From: SAR202 cluster bacterium
GTDB lineage: Bacteria; Chloroflexota; Dehalococcoidia; Lucifugimonadales; GCA-2719675
Reading direction: 5' to 3'
Length of the DNA: 49,918 nucleotides
NCBI GenBank assembly: GCA_009392295.1
Contig: VFGW01000005.1
Location: 1 to 49,918, forward strand
The notes beneath the pieces were generated by a model. That model searched no databases. It was not told the origin of the DNA and worked only from the letters and a program-made list of their open reading frames with translations. This document shows positions 8,253 through 15,184 of the stretch, in pieces. Numbering within the stretch: the first letter of the stretch is position 1; each line of letters starts with the position of its first letter. Made by a program: the position numbers and the translations under genes.

Positions 8253-9143
8253 ATGAAGATTGGAATTTCAGTTTCTTCAGGATTCAATGTTCCTTTTAGT
8301 AATATTGATGAAGTAGATCGTATTGAAAGTATGTCGAAATTGGCTGAGGATGTGGGGATTGATGCGATATGGGTTGCTGATAGGACAGTTTATCCTGAAA
8401 ATCTTTCACAGCTTCATCCGGATCGTTTCCCTCTAAATTCAGATGGACAGCAACTTTTTGAAGCGCATACTGTTTTGTCATATGTAGCAGGCATTACTAA
8501 AAAAATTAAACTTGGATTTAGTGTTTTGGTGCTTCCATTCCGTAATCCGTTATTGAATGCAAAAAGAATTTCCACCCTGGATGTTTTATCAAGAGGTCGC
8601 TTAATTTTTGGAGTGGGAGTTGGGTGGATGTTAGAAGAATTTCAAGCAATGCAAGTAGAATATATAGAACGAGGCCAACTGCTTGATAAAAACATTGATA
8701 TTTTCAAGACATTTTGTACTTCAGGTTCTATGTTTATTGAGATGCCAGATGGAAATGAAATGAAATTTGTCTGTTATCCTAAGCCTATTCAACAACCATA
8801 TCCCCCAATATTGATTGGCGGAAATACTGATAGAGCTTTAAATAGAGTATTTAAAAGAGGAGATGGATGGCTAGCAAATATAAGTTCGTTGGAAGAGTTT
8901 ACTAAAAGATATGAGCAGTTGAAATCTATGTTTGACAGATCTGAAAGAGATTTTAATTCTCTTGAAATATCTAATTGTATTTCAATAAAATCTATCCAAT
9001 CTAAGAAGGAAGTGTATGAAAAGTTTGATTTGTTTAGGGACTTTGGATTAGATCATTTAGTGGTCGGTGTGAATGAAAATGATATAAACCTTACTCTAGA
9101 ATCTATTGATTTGATTGGGGAATATTTATCTAGGAATAATTAA
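8253..9143 (+). CDS. LLM-class (luciferase-like) F420/FMN oxidoreductase
   Basis: A 296-residue TIM-barrel protein of the bacterial luciferase-like superfamily. Typical elements are E-D-V-G-I-D-A-I-W-V-A-D-R, a strand L-G-F-S-V-L-V-L-P-F-R-N-P, G-R-L-I-F-G-V-G-V-G-W, and P-P-I-L-I-G-G-N-T near residue 190. Length and motif order fit the F420-dependent LLM subgroup, but FMN use cannot be excluded. The ATG at 8253 has GAGG upstream. It follows the PQQ dehydrogenase by 37 bases and converges with the minus-strand sulfur operon, overlapping it by four bases. Confidence 0.88.
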   Translation: MKIGISVSSGFNVPFSNIDEVDRIESMSKLAEDVGIDAIWVADRTVYPENLSQLHPDRFPLNSDGQQLFEAHTVLSYVAGITKKIKLGFSVLVLPFRNPLLNAKRISTLDVLSRGRLIFGVGVGWMLEEFQAMQVEYIERGQLLDKNIDIFKTFCTSGSMFIEMPDGNEMKFVCYPKPIQQPYPPILIGGNTDRALNRVFKRGDGWLANISSLEEFTKRYEQLKSMFDRSERDFNSLEISNCISIKSIQSKKEVYEKFDLFRDFGLDHLVVGVNENDINLTLESIDLIGEYLSRNN

Positions 9144-9400
9144 TTTTTTTTATAATCTGATAATATTATTCTCCAAATTTGTTTTTCAATTTCTTTTATG
9201 GAGCATTTTAGTTTTGCATTTATAGCTTTTAAGGGTGCCATAGCTAAAAATGTTTCTTGATCAGAGTCTATCCAGATTTCAATTTTTTCTTTAGATGCAA
9301 TTGATATACAATCTTCTAGATTTTGCATTTGTGTTTTTAAGTCTTGAGACTTGAAATCAAAATATTTGTGTTTAGGTTCCTGATTATTACTTTGGCTCAT
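9140..9400 (-). CDS. Small unknown protein, last gene of the sulfur operon
   Basis: An 86-residue soluble protein. Its ATG overlaps the stop of the upstream transporter in an ATGA junction, a sign of translational coupling. The sequence is charged and probably mixed alpha/beta, with two non-conserved-looking cysteines. I recognise no family. Its position at the end of the TusA/rhodanese/YeeE cluster suggests a role in sulfur handling, by association only. Its 3' end overlaps the convergent LLM gene by four bases. Confidence 0.6.
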   Translation of the reverse strand: MSQSNNQEPKHKYFDFKSQDLKTQMQNLEDCISIASKEKIEIWIDSDQETFLAMAPLKAINAKLKCSIKEIEKQIWRIILSDYKKN

Positions 9401-10632
9401 ATTAGTTTGTTAATCACTTTTGTACCTATGAAAGATCCTAATCCAAGCGATATTCCAAATACCCATCCGCTTAGACTTAAAGATGGAATTGATGAAAAAA
9501 ATGCGCCGATTGTGCAGCCTAAAGAAAGAGTTGCACCGTATCCCATTAATATTCCGCCTAATATAGATTGTAAATATCTATTTTTGTTTTTGGGTGATCT
9601 GATTTTAAATTCTCCTGATATTATTGAAGCAACAAAAGATCCAAATATCACTCCAAATGTCATCATGAATGATGAATTAACTAAGGATTCGTTAGAAGAA
9701 GTACATCCTCCTAATTCATTTAAACGACTAACAGTCTCATTACTTATTAATCCTATTTTGTTGAAAGGTATAGTAATTACGTGAGATAGTCCGCCAGTTA
9801 CTCCGATTGGTTTTTTTACAATAAACATTAATATACCCAATACGCCCAATAAAGATCCACCTAGTATTGGAGAATATCCTTTTAGGAAAATTGATTTAAA
9901 ATAGTGGAAGATTTTTTCCGAGAAGGTATATGCTGGATTTTGATTTTCATTGATATTTGTTTCTATTATTCCAGTTTTTGATTCCCAATAATTTACAAGT
10001 AAAAATAAAGCAGATATTAATATTGTTGTGATAACTATTGACCAAGAATATCCTAAATTTTGTATTGAAGGTAACCATACAGTTGGTTCATATTTTATAA
10101 TATTTTCATTCCACCAACTCCACGACATCATTGCTAATATCATGCCTATAGATATGCCTAAGATGGAACTAATTGATGTGACATATCCTTCACCTAATCT
10201 ATAAAGACTTCCAGATACACAACCTCCAGCAATTACCATTCCAAAGCCAAATATTAACCCTCCTGCAACAGTTGATATGCCGACAGGGAAAATGTGTGCT
10301 TCTGGCGGGAGCATTCCTAGTCCAGTATTTGGAACTAGCCAATGCATAATTGCAGAGAAGCCTACAGTCGAAATAAATAACCCGGCTAGTATACCTTTTA
10401 AAGTAAAACCACTGCCAAATAAAAATAAATCTCTGAATCCTGAAGCAAAACAAAATCTGCTTCTTTGCAATGTGAAGCCAGTTGCGTTTGATAATATCCA
10501 AACTGATGCTAAAGTTGAATCAGATGCAGAGAATAGAACAGAAAATAGTATAGATAATAGAGATAATATACTGCCTGTGTATAAGTTTTTTTTGTGCTTT
10601 GAGAATTGGGTTTCGTTTGTTTTTGTAGTCAT
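9397..10632 (-). CDS. YeeE/YedE (TsuA-like) thiosulfate/sulfur transporter
   Basis: A 411-residue polytopic inner-membrane protein with about ten or more hydrophobic helices. Family hallmarks are present: G-F-T-L-Q-R-S-R-F-C-F near residue 61, A-G-G-C-V-S-G-S-L-Y-R near 138, and G-Y-G-A-T-L-S-L-G-C-T-I-G near 373. These give three cysteines, matching those used for thiosulfate passage in characterised TsuA. It should import thiosulfate or a related sulfur species. Upstream in the same direction are a lipoprotein rhodanese and a TusA-like carrier. This is the usual TsuA/TsuB partnership. Confidence 0.92.
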   Translation of the reverse strand: MTTKTNETQFSKHKKNLYTGSILSLLSILFSVLFSASDSTLASVWILSNATGFTLQRSRFCFASGFRDLFLFGSGFTLKGILAGLFISTVGFSAIMHWLVPNTGLGMLPPEAHIFPVGISTVAGGLIFGFGMVIAGGCVSGSLYRLGEGYVTSISSILGISIGMILAMMSWSWWNENIIKYEPTVWLPSIQNLGYSWSIVITTILISALFLLVNYWESKTGIIETNINENQNPAYTFSEKIFHYFKSIFLKGYSPILGGSLLGVLGILMFIVKKPIGVTGGLSHVITIPFNKIGLISNETVSRLNELGGCTSSNESLVNSSFMMTFGVIFGSFVASIISGEFKIRSPKNKNRYLQSILGGILMGYGATLSLGCTIGAFFSSIPSLSLSGWVFGISLGLGSFIGTKVINKLI

Positions 10633-10650
10633 GTTTTAAAATCTATATTA

Positions 10651-10687
10651 CAAGTAGTTTGTCTATATTGTCTAGACAAACTACTTG
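10651..10687. other. Intercistronic 15-bp inverted repeat
   Basis: Arms CAAGTAGTTTGTCTA and its exact complement flank a seven-base centre, between the rhodanese and transporter genes. No T-run follows on the minus strand, so it is unlikely to be a simple terminator. It could be an mRNA processing or stabilising stem, or a protein-binding site. Confidence 0.55.
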
Positions 10688-10695
10688 CATGAATT

Positions 10696-11661
10696 TTATT
10701 TCACATCTATTGGTGTATCTGTTCGATTACCCCATTCTGTCCAAGAGCCGTCGTATACAGCGGCATTTGGATAGCCAAGTAGTTCACTTAAAACAAACCA
10801 AGTATGAGTAGCTCTAACAGCTGTCTGGCATAATGTATATATTTTGTCACCAGAAACTAAGTTAGCATTATTGTAGAGTTTTTCCAGATCAGATTTCGGC
10901 AAAAATGTACCATTTTCTGCAGCATTAGAAACCCAGTTAACATTTATTGAGCCGGGGACATGCCCACCTCTATCTGCTCTCACATCTTTACCTGTATATT
11001 CATCAGGGGAACGCGTGTCGCATACTTTTGCAGAACCATCTTTAATTGATGATACAACTTCTTCCCAGCTAACTATTAAATTTAAATTTGGATCATTAGT
11101 AAATTTATAGTTAGTAGCTTGGGTAGTAGTTGTTTCTGTAGATAATGCATAACCTTTTGCAGTCCATAATTTTATATCACCATTTAAGAGTCTTGAGTCA
11201 GCATGTCCATACACGTCCATCCCCCACAGTGCTCTTGATGCCCATAATCCTTTTATGTCGTCATAAAATATTATAGTGTCTGTAGGTTTAATGCCTGCTG
11301 TCGACAGGATTTTTTCTATATGATCTGCCGCAGGTAAGATACCTTTAACTCCGTCTTTTTCACCCTGAAAAGTAGTGTTTGCAGGAATGTTAATTGCTCC
11401 TGGTATATGGCCTTCGTTATAAGCAACTGGAACTCCGTCTGTTAGTTTTCTAACATCAATAATTTTAATATTTTCGTTATTCAAATTATCATTTAACCAT
11501 TTGGCGCTAACTAATCGTGAAGGATTGTGATATTCGTTTGAAATGCTTGAATCTGAGGTAGCAGATTTTTCGGATGTGATTAATGAACAAGCCATTAAAA
11601 TCCATAGAGAGGATATAGTTGTTATCAGTAACATTGATTTTGCGATTTTTTTTATATTCAT
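10696..11661 (-). CDS. Lipoprotein thiosulfate/3-mercaptopyruvate sulfurtransferase (two rhodanese domains)
   Basis: A 321-residue tandem-rhodanese protein with a lipoprotein signal (lipobox L-M-A-C, Cys25), so it should sit on the outer face of the membrane. Domain one covers about residues 50-175 and starts S-A-K-W-L-N-D-N-L. Domain two covers about 190-318 and holds the active-site loop C-Q-T-A-V-R-A with catalytic Cys278. The tail G-S-W-T-E-W-G-N-R is typical of this group. It would transfer sulfane sulfur from thiosulfate or mercaptopyruvate, presumably feeding or preparing substrate for the adjacent YeeE/YedE transporter. Confidence 0.92.
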   Translation of the reverse strand: MNIKKIAKSMLLITTISSLWILMACSLITSEKSATSDSSISNEYHNPSRLVSAKWLNDNLNNENIKIIDVRKLTDGVPVAYNEGHIPGAINIPANTTFQGEKDGVKGILPAADHIEKILSTAGIKPTDTIIFYDDIKGLWASRALWGMDVYGHADSRLLNGDIKLWTAKGYALSTETTTTQATNYKFTNDPNLNLIVSWEEVVSSIKDGSAKVCDTRSPDEYTGKDVRADRGGHVPGSINVNWVSNAAENGTFLPKSDLEKLYNNANLVSGDKIYTLCQTAVRATHTWFVLSELLGYPNAAVYDGSWTEWGNRTDTPIDVK

Positions 11662-11673
11662 TGGTTTTCCTAC

Positions 11674-11904
11674 CTAGAGATTTTGTTTAGTTAATTTAAT
11701 AGTCCATTCACCTTGAGATGTTTCTTCTATTTCACAATCATATCCTCTTTTGATAGCTTGAGGTGGGATTGTCATTAAAGCAGGTGAATGATCAGTTAAA
11801 ACCTTTAGTTCAGGGCTGTTAACTGAATCGAGTTCTTTGTTAGTTTTTAGCATTGGATAGGGACATATCTCTCCCCTTACGTCCAATATATTTTCGTTTT
11901 CCAC
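11674..11904 (-). CDS. TusA/SirA-family sulfur carrier protein
   Basis: A small protein with the family signature D-V-R-G-E-I-C-P-Y-P-M near the N-terminus; the CPxP cysteine carries persulfide sulfur. I prefer the GTG start at 11904 because GGAG lies six bases upstream, giving 76 residues. An ATG four codons earlier (11916) lacks a ribosome site. It is the first gene of the minus-strand sulfur operon, 12 bases ahead of the rhodanese. It probably accepts sulfur imported by the YeeE/YedE transporter (TsuB-like role). Confidence 0.9.
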   Translation of the reverse strand: MENENILDVRGEICPYPMLKTNKELDSVNSPELKVLTDHSPALMTIPPQAIKRGYDCEIEETSQGEWTIKLTKQNL

Positions 11905-11926
11905 AATATTCTCCATTTTTTGAAAT

Positions 11927-11954
11927 AAAAAACCCGCTCAAGCTTTTGGGCGGG
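11927..11954 (-). terminator. Intrinsic terminator in the leader of the sulfur operon
   Basis: On the minus strand a nine-pair GC-rich stem (CCCGCCCAA with TTGAGCGGG, one mismatch) is followed at once by six T residues. It lies upstream of the TusA-like start, not after a gene. Transcription of the operon must therefore read through it, which implies attenuation or riboswitch control. Confidence 0.7.
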
Positions 11955-11964
11955 CATAACTTAT

Positions 11965-12028
11965 CGATTTTATATTAAGTGTATATAAATAGCGCCCTTA
12001 TGGGCTGGTACACAAGTGAAATAAATCG
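11965..12028 (-). ncRNA. Candidate structured 5' leader element (copy A)
   Basis: On the minus strand nested stems can form: CGATTT/AAATCG outside, GTGTA/TACAC in the middle, GCCC/GGGC with a four-base loop inside. The core GTACCAGCCC...GGGCGCTATT...CACTTAAT...AATCGA is closely matched by a second element at 25410-25473, also upstream of a minus-strand gene. The terminator immediately downstream gives the layout of an aptamer plus expression platform. I cannot match it to a known riboswitch class. Confidence 0.45.
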
Positions 12029-12056
12029 TCTTCATATTTGGTTAACATAATTTGTA

Positions 12057-12084
12057 ACGTTATCATAATTTAAATTTAAGTCAA
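12057..12084 (-). promoter_or_regulatory. Candidate promoter of the sulfur operon
   Basis: On the minus strand TTGACT (12084-12079) is followed, after 16 bases, by TAACGT (12062-12057). The -35 is good and the -10 is mediocre. Transcription from here would include the structured element and the terminator before the first gene. Confidence 0.3.
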
Positions 12085-12179
12085 TAAATACTAATTTTTG
12101 TATTGTTCTAACGGCCTATAAATTATGTGTAATATTTATACATTTTTTATATAAATTTTAAATTTTTCTTAAAACTAGT

Positions 12180-12231
12180 GGTAAAGGTGACTATAGTTGC
12201 CTTTACCTTTACACGTATTATGTTTGATAAT
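12180..12231 (+). promoter_or_regulatory. Inverted repeat (operator?) overlapping a promoter
   Basis: GGTAAAGG at 12180 and CCTTTACC at 12200 are exact complements, and the centre (ACTATAGT) is also palindromic. The right arm coincides with a candidate -35 TTTACC (12202-12207), with GATAAT 18 bases downstream (12226-12231). A repressor bound to the palindrome would block this promoter of the 12267 gene. The overlap is seen; the regulation is inferred. Confidence 0.4.
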
Positions 12232-12266
12232 GTTGCTATCGTGTAACATTTGTAAAGGAGAAATTA

Positions 12267-12929
12267 ATGTCAATTAATGTTTCTACTAAAACTATGGTTG
12301 GGTGGATGTTAATAGTAGGCCCTATATTAGCTTTTCTTATCTGGGGAATCTTGTATGATGCAATTATTGGAACTTCTGAACTAGAAGGCTCTGCTGGAAT
12401 TATGGAAAGTCTTCAAATGGGTAAGGATGGTGGTGTTCTAACTACTCTTTTTGCCATTATAGGTTCTTTAGGATTTATTGGGATGCTTATTGCATTTAGT
12501 ATTAAGTGTCGTTCAATATTGGATGAAAATGGCAATGGATTAGCTGCTGTAGGATTAATGACCTTTATGTTGTCAGCTGTCTTAATAACTGCTGGTACTA
12601 GTATGGGCTATGCTGGACAGGTAACTTTTGGAGAAGGTGGTCAAGAGAACATGACTGCTGCTGTTTCTATGGATATGATGAGCGATGCAATTGGCGCTGG
12701 AATGCCTTTATTTATGGGGATTTCTTTCCTACTTTTAGGTCTTGCCATAACTAGTTTGAAGAAAACAACAAGTAACACTGTTATTTCTTGGTTATTTATA
12801 GCTGTGAGCGCTTTCATGTTAATTACTGTTTTTGTACCTGATCTATTCGATGGTATGGTTGGTATGATTGCATGGTTAATTATGACATTAACAGCTGTTT
12901 ATTATGGAGTTTCTACTCTTCGAGAGTAA
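12267..12929 (+). CDS. Polytopic membrane protein of unknown function
   Basis: A 220-residue protein with about six hydrophobic helices (near residues 10-30, 58-78, 92-112, 145-162, 172-190, 192-212) and very few charges between them. The helices are methionine- and glycine-rich, with no catalytic or transport motif I recognise. It has a strong ribosome site (AAAGGAG), a candidate promoter overlapped by a palindrome, and a strong terminator right after the stop, so it is probably a single-gene, regulated transcript. Confidence 0.8.
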   Translation: MSINVSTKTMVGWMLIVGPILAFLIWGILYDAIIGTSELEGSAGIMESLQMGKDGGVLTTLFAIIGSLGFIGMLIAFSIKCRSILDENGNGLAAVGLMTFMLSAVLITAGTSMGYAGQVTFGEGGQENMTAAVSMDMMSDAIGAGMPLFMGISFLLLGLAITSLKKTTSNTVISWLFIAVSAFMLITVFVPDLFDGMVGMIAWLIMTLTAVYYGVSTLRE

Positions 12930-12959
12930 AATTTTAAACTCTATCTTAAAATTTTATTA

Positions 12960-12991
12960 AGAGGCACTCGCGTATGCGGGTGTCTCTTTTT
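12960..12991 (+). terminator. Intrinsic terminator after the 12267 gene
   Basis: GAGGCACTCGC pairs with GCGGGTGTCTC (two G-U pairs) across a GTAT loop and is followed by five T residues on the plus strand. Confidence 0.85.
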
Positions 12992-13024
12992 AGTTAATTG
13001 TATTCGTAATATTCTAGGAAGAGC

Positions 13025-13075
13025 ACTGGCAACAAAAGTTTCGTGTAAAACTTTGGGTGTGTGTTTGTTGCCAGT
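13025..13075 (+). other. Long structured hairpin upstream of the PEP-mutase-like gene
   Basis: A perfect 12-bp stem (ACTGGCAACAAA with its complement) encloses a second stem (AGTTT/AAACT, six-base loop region) and a single-stranded GGGTGTGTG segment. A pyrimidine-rich stretch (CCTTTCTTTT) follows on the plus strand. The 12267 gene already has its own terminator at 12960, so this may be a separate small RNA, a second terminator or a leader of the 13210 gene. Confidence 0.45.
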
Positions 13076-13209
13076 CCTTTCTTTTATAACGATTACTTTT
13101 ATAGAAAAGTTAGTGGAATTAATATTTCTCATTGAGTATAGACATCATTTGAAAGCATAGACATAATATGTTGTATGCCAGTTGTTCATTATTTTGGAAA
13201 GGTAAACAA

Positions 13210-14070
13210 GTGAATACATCAAAAAAATTAAGATCATTATTAAAAGGCAATGACTCGATTGTTGTTCCAGGTATACATGACCCTATGAGTGCGAAAATAT
13301 TTCAAGATGCAGGATTTCCAGCTTTATTCACTGGAGGATTTTCTTTATCTGCTTCGACATTAGGTGTGCCAGACATAGGTTTACTTACTATGTCTGAAAA
13401 TATTGAAAGAGTTAGGCGTGTAATTAATGCTATTAATGTACCTTTGATTTCTGATATGGATACTGGATACGGAAGTCCTATTAACGTTATTAGAACAGTA
13501 GAAGAATGCGTTAATGTTGGTGTTGCTGGAATAATTTTAGAAGATCAGGCTTGGCCAAAGAAATGTGGTCATATGGAAGGAAAGTCTGTAATTTCTAACG
13601 AAGAACATGTGGAAAAAATTAAAGCTGCAGTTCATGCGAGAGGAGATTCTGATTTAGTCATTATTGCCCGTACAGATTCACGAGCTACTCATAGTCTTGA
13701 AGAGGCTATTCAAAGAGGTAAGAATTTAGAGGCCAGCGGTGCTGATGTTATTTTTATAGAAGCTCCTCAAACGGAAGAGGAAATTCGTATGATCGGTCAA
13801 GAGATTAAAGCACCTATGTTGATTAATTTGATTGAAGGTGGCAAAACTCCGAATTTACCAATTTCTGATTTAGAATCTTTAGGTTTTAAAATAATTCTTT
13901 ATCCATTAACAAGTATATTTGCCACTGCATATTCTATGCAGAAATTGGCAAGATATGTTAATTCTAAAAAAACTACTAAGGGATATGATGAGATTTTAAA
14001 TTTTAGTGAATTTGAAGATGTCGTTGATTTACAAAAATATAAAGATTTAGATTCTAGATTTTTATCATAA
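13210..14070 (+). CDS. Isocitrate lyase / PEP mutase superfamily enzyme
   Basis: A 286-residue TIM-barrel enzyme with the signature K-K-C-G-H at about residues 118-122 and the metal-binding D-M-D-T-G-Y-G near residue 80. Length and motifs fit the short lyase group (2-methylisocitrate lyase, dimethylmaleate lyase, oxaloacetate decarboxylase, carboxyphosphonoenolpyruvate mutase). It probably cleaves or rearranges a 2-hydroxy- or oxo-dicarboxylate. I chose the GTG at 13210 because GGAAAGG lies seven bases upstream; an ATG 14 codons earlier has no ribosome site. Confidence 0.88.
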   Translation: MNTSKKLRSLLKGNDSIVVPGIHDPMSAKIFQDAGFPALFTGGFSLSASTLGVPDIGLLTMSENIERVRRVINAINVPLISDMDTGYGSPINVIRTVEECVNVGVAGIILEDQAWPKKCGHMEGKSVISNEEHVEKIKAAVHARGDSDLVIIARTDSRATHSLEEAIQRGKNLEASGADVIFIEAPQTEEEIRMIGQEIKAPMLINLIEGGKTPNLPISDLESLGFKIILYPLTSIFATAYSMQKLARYVNSKKTTKGYDEILNFSEFEDVVDLQKYKDLDSRFLS

Positions 14071-14123
14071 AAATTATGTTTTATATAGGCACAGTTATTA
14101 ACTATTGAAATTTCATTGACGGG

Positions 14124-14158
14124 TGATCTGGTGGCATATTCGGGTACTCACCAGATCA
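14124..14158. terminator. Hairpin between convergent genes
   Basis: TGATCTGGTG and its exact complement CACCAGATCA form a ten-pair stem between the ends of the 13210 and 14162 genes. The T-run is weak on either side, so termination is inferred mainly from position. Confidence 0.5.
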
Positions 14159-14161
14159 TGT

Positions 14162-14848
14162 TTATAATTCATCTGTTATTTGAATGAGCCTTTTAACTTG
14201 GTATGGATCAGGGTTTTTTTGTTCTATAGGTTTAGAATTCCAACTTTGTTCGATAGTTTTATATGAAGGATCGCCTTTTTCTAATTGTTTATCATATAAA
14301 CGGTATCGACCACTTGATTTTTGGGGCGAAATTTTTTGAAAGAAGCTACTTTGAGTATAATATTTTTCAGGGTTAACTTCTGGCATTATGTAAGCACCGA
14401 TACTGAACGGGTGTTTAGTATTTTTAGATAGAGAAGGTGTTACATGTTCTAGTGCATAAAGTTTAATAGGCTCTATAAAATCTTTAATCCAATAGCCATC
14501 TCCAGTTGCTTGATGGTAAGTTTTTATATTAAATCGATGCAATAATTTTTTAATAGATTTTTCATTAATTCTTTTACCGTAATATTTGTTCCAGTTATTT
14601 TTTTTAAATTTGTAGTTACATAATTTATTTTTTAAAGTAGATAAAGAAATAAATCCATCAGTGAATTTTTCGGACTGGAATATTAAATGACAATCTCTTA
14701 ATAAAAGTATATGTTTTGGTGTTTTTTTAATATCGTCAATTGGTTGCTTATTTGTCTTGTGATATTTTTTGATATATTCGTTTGTTATTACGATTTTAAT
14801 TTTTTTAATTATTTTTATTTTCGGGATTCCGTATTTTTCTTTTACCAT
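14162..14848 (-). CDS. Orphan DUF3631-like C-terminal domain protein
   Basis: A 228-residue, very Lys/Asn-rich protein. Residues about 48-132 (L-L-R-D-C-H-L-I-F through Y-W-I-K-D-F-I-E-P) follow the pattern of the C-terminal part of DUF3631 proteins: an initial helix with L-L-x-D, a W-x-x-Y-x-G-K-x-I/L segment, then L-L-x-x-F-x-I-K-T and a G-D-G-Y-W/L tail. DUF3631 normally ends large plasmid- or phage-type helicase/primase proteins. That helicase part is absent. A GAGG ribosome site precedes the ATG. Likely a remnant or domesticated piece of a mobile element. Confidence 0.5.
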   Translation of the reverse strand: MVKEKYGIPKIKIIKKIKIVITNEYIKKYHKTNKQPIDDIKKTPKHILLLRDCHLIFQSEKFTDGFISLSTLKNKLCNYKFKKNNWNKYYGKRINEKSIKKLLHRFNIKTYHQATGDGYWIKDFIEPIKLYALEHVTPSLSKNTKHPFSIGAYIMPEVNPEKYYTQSSFFQKISPQKSSGRYRLYDKQLEKGDPSYKTIEQSWNSKPIEQKNPDPYQVKRLIQITDEL

Positions 14849-15184
14849 TTTTCCTCTATTTTCCTCTATAAGTTATAATTTTTTTGATAGATTTTTCGAG
14901 ATCCCGAAAACTCGATAAATTCTTTTATTACCTATAAAACAGAACATAAGTTCTAGTCAAGTGATGTTTTTCTTATTCTTATGATTTTCATTGAAAATTG
15001 TGATTATTTATTTAATTTTCAGATAATTATGAATAAATATAAAGAAATTTACATTTCTTTTGTAATGGTTTTTAAATATGAAATAAAGCACTTGAAATCT
15101 TTTTGTAAACGAGACATTTTCCCTTGAATTTATAATTTACAATCTGTATTCTTTTTGAAAAATACGCTTGAGGAGTGAAAAGTT
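14849..15184. other. AT-rich intergenic region
   Basis: 336 bases separating divergent genes. It contains a short direct repeat (TTTTCCTCTA, twice) and a small TCGAG/CTCGA stem near 14893. A TATAAT box about 55 bases before the fdhA start (near 15130) is probably its promoter. A 32-codon ORF at 15029 lacks a ribosome site and is not called. Nothing else is recognised. Confidence 0.5.

Larger units (their letters stand above)
11905..12266. other. Regulatory intergenic region between divergent genes
   Basis: About 360 bases without a protein gene, separating the minus-strand sulfur operon from the plus-strand membrane gene at 12267. It holds, from left to right, a minus-strand terminator in the tusA-like leader, a structured element, a candidate minus promoter, and an inverted repeat overlapping a candidate plus promoter. 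These are listed separately. Confidence 0.6.

Noticed and set aside
10277-10639. 120-codon plus-strand ORF antisense to the YeeE/YedE gene
   Set aside because: It mirrors the transporter codons and shows no independent features.
12941-13132. Minus-strand ORF over the terminator and hairpin region
   Set aside because: It crosses two strong hairpins, has no ribosome site and no protein-like pattern.
15029-15127. 32-codon ORF in the spacer before fdhA
   Set aside because: No ribosome site, unremarkable composition, and it lies across the likely promoter region of fdhA.
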